Assembly (NCBI GenBank): GCA_947588705.1 | Contig: CANPYT010000011.1 | Coordinates: 1-55,675 of the forward strand | DNA: 55,675 nt | Direction of reading: 5' to 3' | From: an uncultured Acetatifactor sp. | GTDB lineage: Bacteria; Bacillota; Clostridia; Lachnospirales; Lachnospiraceae | Shown: in pieces, positions 9,650-17,270 of the stretch | How positions within the stretch are numbered: the first letter of the stretch is position 1 | Layout of the letters: each line of letters opens with the position of its first letter | Program-made: the position numbers and the translations under genes | The notes under the pieces: generated by a model | What the model saw: the letters and a program-made list of their open reading frames with translations, nothing else | What the model was told of the DNA's origin: nothing | The model's database searches: none

Positions 9650-10705
9650 ATGAAGCAAAGTCTGGGAAGGGCCAGTATTCGGCCGGAAAAGCCGGTATAT
9701 ATTTTAAACAGCGCGAGCACAGTGGGAACCAAGGAAGGACAGGGCCCTCTGGGGCTTTTGTTTGACAAGGTGGGGGAGGATGACATGTTTGGATGCGCCA
9801 CCTGGGAGGAGGCGGAGAGTACGCTTCAGCGGGATGCGGTCGGCCTTGCCCTGGAAAAGGCCGGGGTGTCGCCGGATGACATCTCTTTCATTTTCGCCGG
9901 TGACCTGCTTGGTCAATCGATAGCCACTTCTTTTGGCGTCTCTTCGTATCAGATACCGCTGCTGGGGGTATACGGGGCCTGTTCCACCTGCGGGGAATCC
10001 CTGGCGCTGGGAACCATGAGCATTTCGGGGGGATTTGCCGGCCGGGTGGTCTGCGTTACCTCGAGCCACTTTGCCAGTGCGGAGAAGGAGTTCCGTTTCC
10101 CGCTGGAATACGGGAACCAGCGGCCTCTGTCCGCCACCTGGACCGTGACGGGGAGCGGCGCTTTTGTGCTGGGTGACGAGGAGGCCATGACGGCTGCCAG
10201 ATCCTGGGGCAGAGGATGCCCGAGGGCGCAGATCACCGGGATCACACTGGGAAAGATCGTGGATTACGGGCTGAAGGATTCCATGAATATGGGAGCCTGT
10301 ATGGCTCCGGCAGCAGCATCCACTCTGGAACAGCATTTTATTGACTTTGGAAGTCAACCTGATGATTATGATAAGATCATAACTGGGGATCTGGGAAAAG
10401 TGGGCCAGAGGGTGCTGATCGACCTTCTCAGAGAAAAAAATTACGACATCTCTGTTCAGCATATGGATTGCGGCCTGGAAATTTATGACGCGGAGAGCCA
10501 GGACACCCACGCGGGAGGAAGCGGGTGCGGGTGCAGCGCTGTGACCCTCTCCGCCTACGTCCTGAAACAGCTGGAGGAGCGCAATTGGAAAAAGGTACTG
10601 TTCCTGCCTACCGGGGCGCTACTCAGCAAGACCAGCTTTAACGAGGGGAAAAGCGTTCCGGGGATCGCCCACTGCGTTGTGATAGAGTCGGTCAGGAATC
10701 GGTAG
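9650..10705 (+). CDS. spoVAD: Stage V sporulation protein AD
   Basis: A 351-residue thiolase-fold protein of the SpoVAD family. Recognisable parts are GPLGxLFDK near residue 28, DLLGQSIATS near 90, YGACSTCGES near 110, the TVTGSGAFVLG segment and AGGSGCGCSAV near 290. SpoVAD binds dipicolinic acid and is needed to load it into the forming spore through the SpoVA channel in the inner spore membrane. Start chosen at ATG with AGGAGGT 7 bases upstream. It is normally in an operon with spoVAC and spoVAE, but neither is adjacent here; spoVAE lies about 5 kb downstream and spoVAC is not in the window. Confidence 0.93.
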   Translation: MKQSLGRASIRPEKPVYILNSASTVGTKEGQGPLGLLFDKVGEDDMFGCATWEEAESTLQRDAVGLALEKAGVSPDDISFIFAGDLLGQSIATSFGVSSYQIPLLGVYGACSTCGESLALGTMSISGGFAGRVVCVTSSHFASAEKEFRFPLEYGNQRPLSATWTVTGSGAFVLGDEEAMTAARSWGRGCPRAQITGITLGKIVDYGLKDSMNMGACMAPAAASTLEQHFIDFGSQPDDYDKIITGDLGKVGQRVLIDLLREKNYDISVQHMDCGLEIYDAESQDTHAGGSGCGCSAVTLSAYVLKQLEERNWKKVLFLPTGALLSKTSFNEGKSVPGIAHCVVIESVRNR

Positions 10706-10752
10706 ATCGGAAAGCCGGGGAGGCGCGGAGAAGAAAAGCAAAAAGTGGGCAG

Positions 10753-10795
10753 AAAAACCGCAGGATTTGCCGAGACAAAATGTGCGGCGTTTTTT
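10753..10795 (+). terminator. Possible terminator after spoVAD
   Basis: AAAAACCGCA can pair with TGCGGCGTTTTTT across a 20-base loop, ending in a T tract. The stem is short and interrupted, so this is a weak call. Confidence 0.4.
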
Positions 10796-10917
10796 ATAAT
10801 CATATAATCATAAAAAGCAAACCTGTGACGGGGCCGGCGGGCCGCCGGTTCCCTGTCTGCGGGAGAGGGACGGAAAGGAGGGGCCGGTATGGCCGGCCCA
10901 GGGGAGAGGAGTAAGAT

Positions 10918-12081
10918 ATGGGCGCATTTGAGACAAAGGAGTACAGGAATCTGTTCCTGGAGTGCGGAAAGAGCGGGCAGGAAGTGGAGGAGAGGCTGGA
11001 TGAGATTTGGAACACCTTCTTCTACGGTTCTGAGGAGGAGCGGATCTATCACCCGGTGGGAGATGACATGGGGTATCTGGAGGACACCGGGAATCACGAT
11101 GCCCGCACGGAAGGGATGTCCTACGGCATGATGATCTGTGTGCAGCTTGACAAGAAAGAGGAATTTGACCGGATCTGGAAATGGGCATATACATACATGT
11201 GGCAGAAGACGGGGGAGAACGAGGGCTATTTTGCCTGGTCCTGCGGGCTGGACGGCAGCAAAAACGCCGAAGGGGCAGCCCCTGACGGCGAGGAATTTTT
11301 TGCGATGGCGCTGTTTTTTGCTTCCAACCGCTGGGGCGATGGAGAGGGTATCTACAATTACTCCGTTCATGCCAGGGCCATCCTGCGGGCGTGTCTTCAC
11401 AAGGGGGAGGACGGCAGGCCAGGGCAGCCTATGTGGAACCGGGATAACAAGCAGGTCCTCTTTGTGCCCGGCATTGACTTTACGGATCCCTCCTATCACT
11501 TGCCGCATTTTTATGAGCTGTTTGCGCTCTGGGCGGACGAGGAAGACAGGCCCTTCTGGAAAGAGGCGGCCGTGGCCAGCAGGCGCTATTTAAAGGCCGC
11601 GTGTCATCCGGTCACCGGTATGAACGCGGAATACGCGGAGTTTGACGGCTCTCCCATGAGCAGGCGGCTGCCCTGGTCAAATGACCGGCATGACTGGTTT
11701 TACAGCGACGCCTATCGCACGGTGGCAAATATAGGCTTGGACTATGCCTGGTTTGGCAAGGACGAGGGGCAGGCGGACGCCGCGGCCAGGCTTCAGCGTT
11801 TCCTGGGAGACAGGGAAGAGCCCTACAAAATTTATGAGGTGGACGGTACCTGCCTGGGGCAGGACGCGCTGCATCCTGTGGGGATGATGGCGGCGACGGC
11901 CCAGGGGGCGCTTGCGGTGATCGGCCGGAGCGAAGACGGGCAGGAACTTCGGACGGCCCGGGAATGGGTGGAGCGCCTGTGGCAGCAGCCCCTTCGGCAG
12001 GGAGGCCGCAGATATTACGACAACTGCCTGTATTTCTTTGCGTTCCTTGCGCTGAGCGGGAAATACAGGATCTGGGGCTGA
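10918..12081 (+). CDS. GH8 reducing-end xylose-releasing exo-oligoxylanase
   Basis: A 387-residue glycoside hydrolase of family 8, very close to the Rex enzyme of Bacillus halodurans along its whole length. The general acid is Glu65 in RTEGMSYGM, and the likely base is Asp264 in FYSDAYR. PDGEEFFAMALFFAS and DPSYHLPHFYELF are family blocks. No signal peptide, so it acts in the cytosol and removes xylose from the reducing end of imported xylo-oligosaccharides. AGGAG stands just upstream of the ATG. It stands alone in its unit, but the GH39-GH43 fusion at 43.6 kb would attack the same substrates from the other end. Confidence 0.93.
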   Translation: MGAFETKEYRNLFLECGKSGQEVEERLDEIWNTFFYGSEEERIYHPVGDDMGYLEDTGNHDARTEGMSYGMMICVQLDKKEEFDRIWKWAYTYMWQKTGENEGYFAWSCGLDGSKNAEGAAPDGEEFFAMALFFASNRWGDGEGIYNYSVHARAILRACLHKGEDGRPGQPMWNRDNKQVLFVPGIDFTDPSYHLPHFYELFALWADEEDRPFWKEAAVASRRYLKAACHPVTGMNAEYAEFDGSPMSRRLPWSNDRHDWFYSDAYRTVANIGLDYAWFGKDEGQADAAARLQRFLGDREEPYKIYEVDGTCLGQDALHPVGMMAATAQGALAVIGRSEDGQELRTAREWVERLWQQPLRQGGRRYYDNCLYFFAFLALSGKYRIWG

Positions 12082-12110
12082 GGCTTTTTGGAGGAAGGAT
12101 AAAAGAGGAA

Positions 12111-12160
12111 GGTCTGCCGCCATGCACCGTTTTTACGGTGGGCGGCAGGCCCTTTTTGTT
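12111..12160 (+). terminator. Intrinsic terminator of the GH8 gene
   Basis: GGTCTGCCGCC (12111-12121) pairs with GGCGGCAGGCC (12141-12151), with an inner CACCGT/ACGGTG stem, followed by CTTTTTGTTTT. It lies between convergent genes; the T tract favours the plus strand. Confidence 0.85.
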
Positions 12161-13027
12161 TTATACGATGCCGGTCACAGTCAGGACGGCGACGCCGGGA
12201 TTGACGGTCCATGCGCTGGTGGCGGGGTCCTGAGTGTAAGTGGCGGCAGGCACGGTGATCTGCCCTGCCTCGGTGGCAAACGCGCCGGTCAGGTTGTTGT
12301 AGGTGTAATTGGTGTTGGCTGTCCACTGAGTTCCGTCAAAGGTCACATTCAGGGAGTTCAGCACGGGGTTGAAGGTGTCGGTGACCGTCACGCTGTCACC
12401 GGCGTCCGCAGCGGTGTTGCCAAGGTTCTGGATGATGAAAGTGTAGGTGAGCCGGCCGTTTTCCGTCACGGTGGTGGGTGACAGGGACTTGCTGATCGTC
12501 AGCAGTGCGCGTTGAGCCGCCGTGATGGTGGCGGAGACGGAAATGTCGCCGGAGAGGCCGGTCCCGGACACCACGGCGGAGTTTGTTATCGTGCCGCCTG
12601 TGTTCAGGGGCGCAAACCGGTTTACGGACGCCTGATAGATCAGGGTGGCGTTGCCGCTGGCGGGAACGCTGATGCCGGTGAAGGTCAGGGTAGTGTCAGC
12701 GCTCACGGCGGGATCCGCCTGCCGGACGCCGTTTACATAATACTGTGCCGAATCAGCCACATAAGTCAGAGGATACACCGTCGTAGAGATCCCGCCGACA
12801 GTTGCGGCGGTGGCGCCGAGATTGTCCGTAACGGTCAGGTCATTGAACGCTGTGGTGCCGGAATTGATGATGTTGATGATATAAGTCACGTTATCGTTTG
12901 AAGTGTAGGTGTCGATCAAGGCCGTCTTTGTGGCGGAAAGGACTTCCATCAGCTCGCCGGAGGTAATGTTGGAGGTGGTAGTGTTTCCGTTGTAGGAGAG
13001 GGTGGCCTGATTGTAAAATGTTGCCAT
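12161..13027 (-). CDS. DUF11-repeat protein, probable spore surface or secreted structural protein
   Basis: A 288-residue Ser/Thr/Asn-rich, Cys-free protein with two DUF11-type beta-sandwich units: about residues 20-150 (TYIINIINSGTTAFNDLTV) and 180-285 (LTYTFIIQNLGNTAADAGD). There is no signal peptide and no membrane segment. The ATG at 13027 has AAAGGAG 6 bases upstream. The family is common in spore-forming Clostridia and has no proven function. Its promoter resembles mother-cell sporulation promoters, so a spore coat or exosporium role is inferred. Confidence 0.75.
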   Translation of the reverse strand: MATFYNQATLSYNGNTTTSNITSGELMEVLSATKTALIDTYTSNDNVTYIINIINSGTTAFNDLTVTDNLGATAATVGGISTTVYPLTYVADSAQYYVNGVRQADPAVSADTTLTFTGISVPASGNATLIYQASVNRFAPLNTGGTITNSAVVSGTGLSGDISVSATITAAQRALLTISKSLSPTTVTENGRLTYTFIIQNLGNTAADAGDSVTVTDTFNPVLNSLNVTFDGTQWTANTNYTYNNLTGAFATEAGQITVPAATYTQDPATSAWTVNPGVAVLTVTGIV

Positions 13028-13078
13028 AGAAGCTCCTTTTGAAATATTCACAGGAATATTCCGGTCTTTTTTTCTATA

Positions 13079-13106
13079 TAATGTATGTTACATTATAAAG
13101 GAAGGT
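13079..13106 (-). promoter_or_regulatory. SigK/SigE-like promoter of the DUF11 gene
   Basis: Read on the minus strand, CATACATTA (13087-13079) fits the SigK -10 CATANNNTA and the SigE -10 CATACANT. An ACC (13106-13104) lies 16 bases upstream, where SigK prefers AC. The deduced 5' leader is about 45 bases. No SigA -35 of equal quality was found. Confidence 0.5.
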
Positions 13107-13214
13107 GACAGTGATGCGGTCTCTTAGGGAGCGATAACTTGACGAAAACCTTCTTTTGCGCTATGCTGAATAACAGGCTGACAGTGAGGGTTCTGCCGGG
13201 AGGATGCGGAAGGG

Positions 13215-14255
13215 ATGAGCGAAAGGAAGGAAAAAATCGTATATCTGGAAATCCTGCGGGTCATCGCGATCTTCGGGGTGGTCCTCTGCCATACGGAGAA
13301 CTTCGGCGTACATCACTACGTGGAGACAGCGAACGCGGTCAACTACTGGTTCGGTATTTTTCTTGCTTCGGTGGTGCAGTATTGCATTCCTCTTTTTTTC
13401 ATGATATCGGGGGCGGTGCTGTTGGACCGGCAGGAATCCATAGGCTATGTGTACCGGCATAGGGTGCTGCGGATGGCTGTGGTGACGGTGCTGGTAAGCC
13501 TGCTGCAGTATGTCTGGAACTATAGGGGGCATCTTGACAGCATGGATTTCAAGGGCTATCTGCGCCTTCTGTATGAGGGGAACGTATCCGGCCCGATCTG
13601 GTTCCTGTTCGCGTACCTATCCCTGCTGATGGTGCTTCCCTTTTTGCAGAGGCTGGTGAAAGCGATCCCGGAGGGGAGCTGGTTCCTCTATCTGCTGACG
13701 GCCTGGATCCTGTTGAACGATGTGCTTGCCATACCGGACTATTTTTTGGGGTGGAATCACACACGCCTGGAGCTGCCTATACTGGAGCAATATGTTTTGG
13801 CGGCGGTCATGGGGTATTATGTGGAGCACCGCTCCGGAGAAGAGTTCCTCAGAAAGAGAAACCTGCTGATCCTGTCGGGGAGCTCTGTGTTTCTTACGCT
13901 GATAAGCATGTGGGTGAACAACCACACGCTTTCCGGTTCCAGATATGTGACCATGGGATATCTGTTTTCGGTGGTGTACGCATTGACGATCTTTGCGCTG
14001 GTGCGTTTCTTCTGCCGGAGAAGGAACATGCCCGAAAGGCTGGCAAGGCTGGTTTGCTTCGCGGGAGCGGGAACGTTCGGAACGTACCTGATGGAGCCGC
14101 AGCTCAGGGAATGCTTTTATCCCACGTACCGGGCGCTGGCCCCTGTGATCCATGCTTATCCGGCAGCCTTTGTCTGGGTGGGGATATGTGTGCTTGCGGG
14201 GATCCTTGTGTCGAATCTGTTAAAACGGGTTCCTGGCCTGGGGAAACTGATCTGA
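13215..14255 (+). CDS. Membrane acyltransferase, acyltransferase-3 family
   Basis: A 346-residue integral membrane protein with about ten helices. The family motif R-x10-H is present as Arg15 to His26 in LEILRVIAIFGVVLCH, and IWFLFAYLSLLM near residue 130 is a typical second block. Members transfer acetyl or other acyl groups to sugars of cell-surface polymers; the acceptor cannot be told. The ATG is preceded by a weak purine tract (GGAAGG). Upstream is divergent from the DUF11 gene; downstream is a small gene with no linked polysaccharide genes. Confidence 0.85.
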   Translation: MSERKEKIVYLEILRVIAIFGVVLCHTENFGVHHYVETANAVNYWFGIFLASVVQYCIPLFFMISGAVLLDRQESIGYVYRHRVLRMAVVTVLVSLLQYVWNYRGHLDSMDFKGYLRLLYEGNVSGPIWFLFAYLSLLMVLPFLQRLVKAIPEGSWFLYLLTAWILLNDVLAIPDYFLGWNHTRLELPILEQYVLAAVMGYYVEHRSGEEFLRKRNLLILSGSSVFLTLISMWVNNHTLSGSRYVTMGYLFSVVYALTIFALVRFFCRRRNMPERLARLVCFAGAGTFGTYLMEPQLRECFYPTYRALAPVIHAYPAAFVWVGICVLAGILVSNLLKRVPGLGKLI

Positions 14256-14314
14256 CGGAGCAAAAGGGAGAGCCGCCGTATCGGCGGCGAGAGGGAAGCC
14301 TGGGGAGAGGTTTT

Positions 14315-14566
14315 ATGAGAAGAATGGAGTTTAAAATGGAGAGGCCGGGCCTTTTGCAGGCGGGCCAGAAGATCACGGTGACGGAGGGGCTGCTTCCCAG
14401 CAACTATTACTATACCATAGACCCGTCTCTCGCCATGTCCGTGAACATTCCCTTCCGCAACCGGCTGAAGAGCCGGGAAGGAGTGGTGGTGGATGTGACG
14501 GAAAATGCCAGGGGCTATTATGTGACGGCGGAGTTTGACGAGCCGGAGGTAGAGCAGCCCGGGTAA
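14315..14566 (+). CDS. Small conserved protein of unknown function (83 aa)
   Basis: Not recognised as a named family. The 83 residues are compact and soluble, with Gly-Gln-Lys-Ile-Thr-Val and Arg-Gly-Tyr-Tyr-Val-Thr-Ala-Glu-Phe strands that suggest a small beta-barrel. GGAGAGG precedes the ATG by 5 bases. A second in-frame ATG at 14324 is possible. The stop codon sits at the edge of a MITE-like fragment, so the C-terminus may have been set by that insertion. Confidence 0.65.
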   Translation: MRRMEFKMERPGLLQAGQKITVTEGLLPSNYYYTIDPSLAMSVNIPFRNRLKSREGVVVDVTENARGYYVTAEFDEPEVEQPG

Positions 14567-14620
14567 AATTCGTGCGGGCACGATTTCCCTCTGAACACGG
14601 AAACCGGGCCGAACTGTTAC
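14565..14620 (-). mobile_element. MITE-like element, fragment copy H (56 bp)
   Basis: Contains the inner hairpin AAAATTCGTGCGGGCACGAT and one terminal end, GGGCCGAACTGTTAC. It matches the reverse complement of the left third of copy D. The other end is missing, so it is a truncated copy between the small gene and ridA. Confidence 0.7.
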
Positions 14621-14654
14621 TGGAAATCAAAAACAAGAAAGAGAGGATTGCATT

Positions 14655-15029
14655 ATGTTAAGAAAAATTTCAACGGACAAAGCCCCGGCGGCTATCGGAC
14701 CTTATTCTCAGGGGATCATCAGCAACGGCCTGCTGTTTGCATCGGGCCAGATTCCCATCGACCCCGCTACCGGGGAGATCCGGGGAGACGATATCACGTC
14801 CCAGGCGGAGCTTGTGATGAAGAATATCGGAGCATTGTTGGAAGAGGCAGGGACAAGCTATCAGAATGTGGTAAAAACCACATGCTTTCTGGCGGATATG
14901 GGCGATTTCGCGGCGTTTAACGAAGTATATGCACGTTATTTTACGGAGAAGCCGGCAAGAAGCTGCGTGGCGGTAAAGACGCTTCCTAAGAATGTGCTCT
15001 GCGAGGTGGAAGTAATTGCCGCAGTCTGA
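14655..15029 (+). CDS. ridA: RidA family reactive imine/enamine deaminase
   Basis: A 124-residue member of the YjgF/YER057c/UK114 family. GPYSQGI, FASGQIPIDP, and the C-terminal CEVEVIAAV are the family blocks, and Arg in PARSCVAV is the conserved catalytic arginine. It hydrolyses reactive 2-aminoacrylate-type intermediates from PLP enzymes, in the cytosol. AGAGAGGA precedes the ATG at 14655. It probably forms its own short unit with the kinase-like gene that follows. Confidence 0.93.
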   Translation: MLRKISTDKAPAAIGPYSQGIISNGLLFASGQIPIDPATGEIRGDDITSQAELVMKNIGALLEEAGTSYQNVVKTTCFLADMGDFAAFNEVYARYFTEKPARSCVAVKTLPKNVLCEVEVIAAV

Positions 15030-15118
15030 ACGGAAGGGCAAGGGCGGAAAGCGATAAGCACAGGGAAATAAGCGAAAGGGCAAAAGCGGAAGGCGATAGA
15101 ATAAGCAGAAGGCAGGGA
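15030..15118. repeat. Degenerate purine repeat before the aroK-like gene
   Basis: Units of the type GGCAAAAGCGGAAGGCGATA occur about twice across 89 bases, with many changes. It directly precedes the ribosome site of the next gene. Confidence 0.6.
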
Positions 15119-15121
15119 GAC

Positions 15122-15625
15122 ATGGGGGATAATATTATATTGATCGGAATGCCCGGCTCCGGGAAGAGTACGGTTGGCGTAGTGCTTGCAAAAAAACTGG
15201 GCTACGGCTTTATCGATTCGGATCTGGTGATCCAGGAACGCTGCGGAAAGCTTCTCCACGATCTGATCCAGGAAAACGGGATAGAGGGTTTTTGGGAGAT
15301 AGAAAACCGGGTGAATGCTTCGCTCTCCCCCGAAAAATCTGTGATAGCGACCGGCGGCAGCGCCATTTACGGTAGGGAGGCGATGGAACACCTGCGTGAG
15401 ATCGGCAGGGTGATCTACTTGAAGCTGCCCTGCCAGGAGGTGGAGGAGCGTCTGGGCGATCTGTCGGCCAGGGGCGTCACGCTGCGGCCGGGGCAGACGC
15501 TGGAAGAATTGTACTGGGAGAGGACGCCTTTGTATGAAAAATACGCCCACAGCGTCATCGACTGCTGCGGGAAGCGGCTGCGGGAAGTGGTGGAGGAAGC
15601 CGCCGCCTGCGTCCACAAAAAATAA
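15122..15625 (+). CDS. aroK: Shikimate-kinase-like P-loop kinase
   Basis: A 167-residue P-loop kinase. Walker A is GMPGSGKST (residues 9-17), Asp34 of IDSD matches the catalytic Asp of AroK, GGS (78-80) replaces the usual GGG, and the lid region RGVTLRPGQ and ERTPLYEKYA are present. Arg58 of the shikimate-binding FRxxE motif is replaced: here it reads FWEIE with Trp58. The family assignment is firm, but the substrate is less so. It would phosphorylate shikimate in aromatic amino acid synthesis if it is a true AroK. No other aro genes are linked. Confidence 0.7.
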   Translation: MGDNIILIGMPGSGKSTVGVVLAKKLGYGFIDSDLVIQERCGKLLHDLIQENGIEGFWEIENRVNASLSPEKSVIATGGSAIYGREAMEHLREIGRVIYLKLPCQEVEERLGDLSARGVTLRPGQTLEELYWERTPLYEKYAHSVIDCCGKRLREVVEEAAACVHKK

Positions 15626-15735
15626 CGGACATACATAATTTTACAGAGAACGGCAGAAACTAACCGCAAACGGGCTGTACGGACGCATGTGCCCCGGACG
15701 GGGGATAGCCGCTGCCTGCTGTGCGGCAGGCGCGG

Positions 15736-15876
15736 ATACAGCGGACGGCGGCGCGTCGGGAAGAGTACGCCGGTATTTGCGGCAGATGGGCATACAGCAA
15801 GCCGGCGCCTGTTTCGAAGGAGTACGCCGGTATTTGTTGTAGGGAGACATACAGCAAACCGACGTCTATCTCTAAA
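15736..15876. repeat. 57-bp repeats upstream of spoVAE
   Basis: GAGTACGCCGGTATTTG begins units at 15763 and 15820, and ATACAGC recurs at 15736, 15792 and 15849, so the period is 56-57 bases with two full units and a partial one. Each unit ends in an AAGGAGTA-like block, the same as the spoVAE ribosome site. The frame is open across the units and continues into spoVAE. Confidence 0.75.
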
Positions 15877-15894
15877 GGAAAGGAGTATGTCGTG

Positions 15895-16254
15895 ATGATG
15901 GATTATTTGATCGCTTTTCTGGTGGGAGGTGGGATCTGTGCCCTGGTGCAGATCCTGATGGAAAAGACAAAGCTGATGCCGGGGCGGATCATGGTGCTGC
16001 TTGTGGTAACGGGAACGGTCATCAGCTTCTTGGGGCTTTATGAACCCTTCCAGGAATTTGCGGGGGCGGGAGCGAGCGTACCTTTGCTGGGCTTTGGGAA
16101 TGTGCTGATGAAGGGCGTAAAGGAAGCGGTGGACGAACAGGGATTCCTGGGGGCTTTTGCCGGGGGATTTAAGGCGGGAGCCGTGGGTACGTCTGCGGCG
16201 CTGATCTTTGGCTACCTTGCCAGCCTCATCTTTAAACCGAAAATGAAAAGATAG
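15895..16254 (+). CDS. spoVAE: Stage V sporulation protein AE
   Basis: A 119-residue membrane protein with about four helices, matching SpoVAE (AEb) over its full length: MDYLIAFLVGG at the start, LGLYEPF, AGAGASVPLLGFG, KGVKEAVDEQGFLGAF in the middle. It is part of the SpoVA channel that moves dipicolinic acid into the spore and out during germination. The ATG at 15895 is used; GTG at 15892 or ATG at 15898 are also possible, all behind AAGGAG. It is split from spoVAD by about 5 kb. Confidence 0.92.
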   Translation: MMDYLIAFLVGGGICALVQILMEKTKLMPGRIMVLLVVTGTVISFLGLYEPFQEFAGAGASVPLLGFGNVLMKGVKEAVDEQGFLGAFAGGFKAGAVGTSAALIFGYLASLIFKPKMKR

Positions 16255-16288
16255 GGGAGGACGAAAAAACCTTTCGCTGGCCCGACGG

Positions 16289-16789
16289 TCAGAGGGGCTC
16301 ATATGCGATGCCCTCGCGGTCCAGATATCCTGCCAGGGCGCGATCCCAGATGGCGTCCGCCTCCTTGGATAAGAGGAAGGTATGGTAAGAAGCGGCGGTG
16401 GTCAGGACCGCTTTTGAGCCGTCGTAGCGGATGTTCAGGGCCAGCGCCTTCACCTGTTCCGGGTCTGCGCCGAAGCCCTCTTTTTTTAACAGGGAGGACG
16501 CGAGCTCCGGCTTTAGCTGGAGGGTAAAGCGGAAGAAAAGAGGTGTGCGTTTTCCCTTGATCAGGTCGAAGCAGAGCCCTTTGAGTTCGCCCCAGGGGCG
16601 AAATTCCGGCAGCGCCGGTGAAGGATCGCCTTCCTCTTGGCGGAAAAACGCTTTGTGGATCCGGCCGTCTATTGTGAAGGTGCAGGAGGTGCCGATCACG
16701 GCTTCCTCCAGCAGAAATATGTCAAAACATTCTGATGTCAGCAGACGATTCATAAAATTTTTCATGGATGTGATCTGTAACGCGATCAT
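16289..16789 (-). CDS. DUF5721 family protein
   Basis: A 166-residue soluble protein of unknown function, similar to the DUF5721 family of Clostridia. Visible features are an N-terminal MKNFMNRLLTSECFDIFLL segment and LCFDLIKGKRTPL near residue 95, a conserved block in that family. The ATG is chosen because AGGAG lies 8-12 bases upstream. It runs opposite to its neighbours, with only about 35 bases to the end of spoVAE, and no functional link is evident. Confidence 0.75.
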   Translation of the reverse strand: MIALQITSMKNFMNRLLTSECFDIFLLEEAVIGTSCTFTIDGRIHKAFFRQEEGDPSPALPEFRPWGELKGLCFDLIKGKRTPLFFRFTLQLKPELASSLLKKEGFGADPEQVKALALNIRYDGSKAVLTTAASYHTFLLSKEADAIWDRALAGYLDREGIAYEPL

Positions 16790-16827
16790 GAAATTTCTCC
16801 TTTTATAATACCAATATGTCGTTCCCC

Positions 16828-16904
16828 GTGACCGTTCAGCCCGCGCCATGAATCAAGCCGCGCTTACGGGCATTCCGGCGCTGTATGGCCGGCTGAACTG
16901 GCAT
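16828..16904 (-). mobile_element. MITE-like element, short copy B
   Basis: Ends GTGACCGTTCAGCC and GGCTGAACTGGC. The inside keeps only the part CGCGCCAT...GCGCTTACGGGC...GGCGC. Opposite in orientation to copy D. No direct repeat could be found, so it is decayed or rearranged. Confidence 0.6.
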
Positions 16905-16949
16905 CTTTTATCATATCGTGTATGGCGCTTAAATGCAAGACAGAACATG

Positions 16950-17056
16950 TGAGGCTGTAGCGGCTTCGGGTGAACGCTTTTTTGAGCAAAGGCAGGCGCA
17001 CAGCTCCGGTGAGCGAGTCAGAACGGCTTCGGGAATGGCGTGGGCTGAGCCGTTAC
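16950..17056 (+). mobile_element. MITE-like element, truncated copy C
   Basis: Matches the right two thirds of copy D: GCTTTTTTGAGCAAAGGCAG, GGAATGGCGTGGGCTGAGCCGTTAC. The left end is not recognisable. Together copies B and C occupy most of the 481-base gap between DUF5721 and degV; the rest holds a promoter and a small inverted repeat. Confidence 0.65.
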
Positions 17057-17163
17057 CGCTTTGCCGGCGTGAAACAGCCGTAGCCAGAGGAAAAAACGGC
17101 GCTGGCTGAAAGGTCACGATCCGGCGGGAATTGTGAAATTTTTGTAAAATCCGTCTGCGGCAC

Positions 17164-17193
17164 TTTACATGACGATGTTCCGTGTGCTACTAT
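17164..17193 (+). promoter_or_regulatory. Probable SigA promoter of degV
   Basis: TTTACA (17164-17169) and TACTAT (17188-17193), 18 bases apart. Just downstream, ACTACGT (17208-17214) and ACGTAGT (17230-17236) form an inverted repeat around the expected leader, possibly an operator. Confidence 0.45.
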
Positions 17194-17270
17194 ATGCGGT
17201 AATGAAAACTACGTAAATTGGAAACAAAAACGTAGTAATCAAGTGGCGCGATCCACATGGAGGTACAGGC

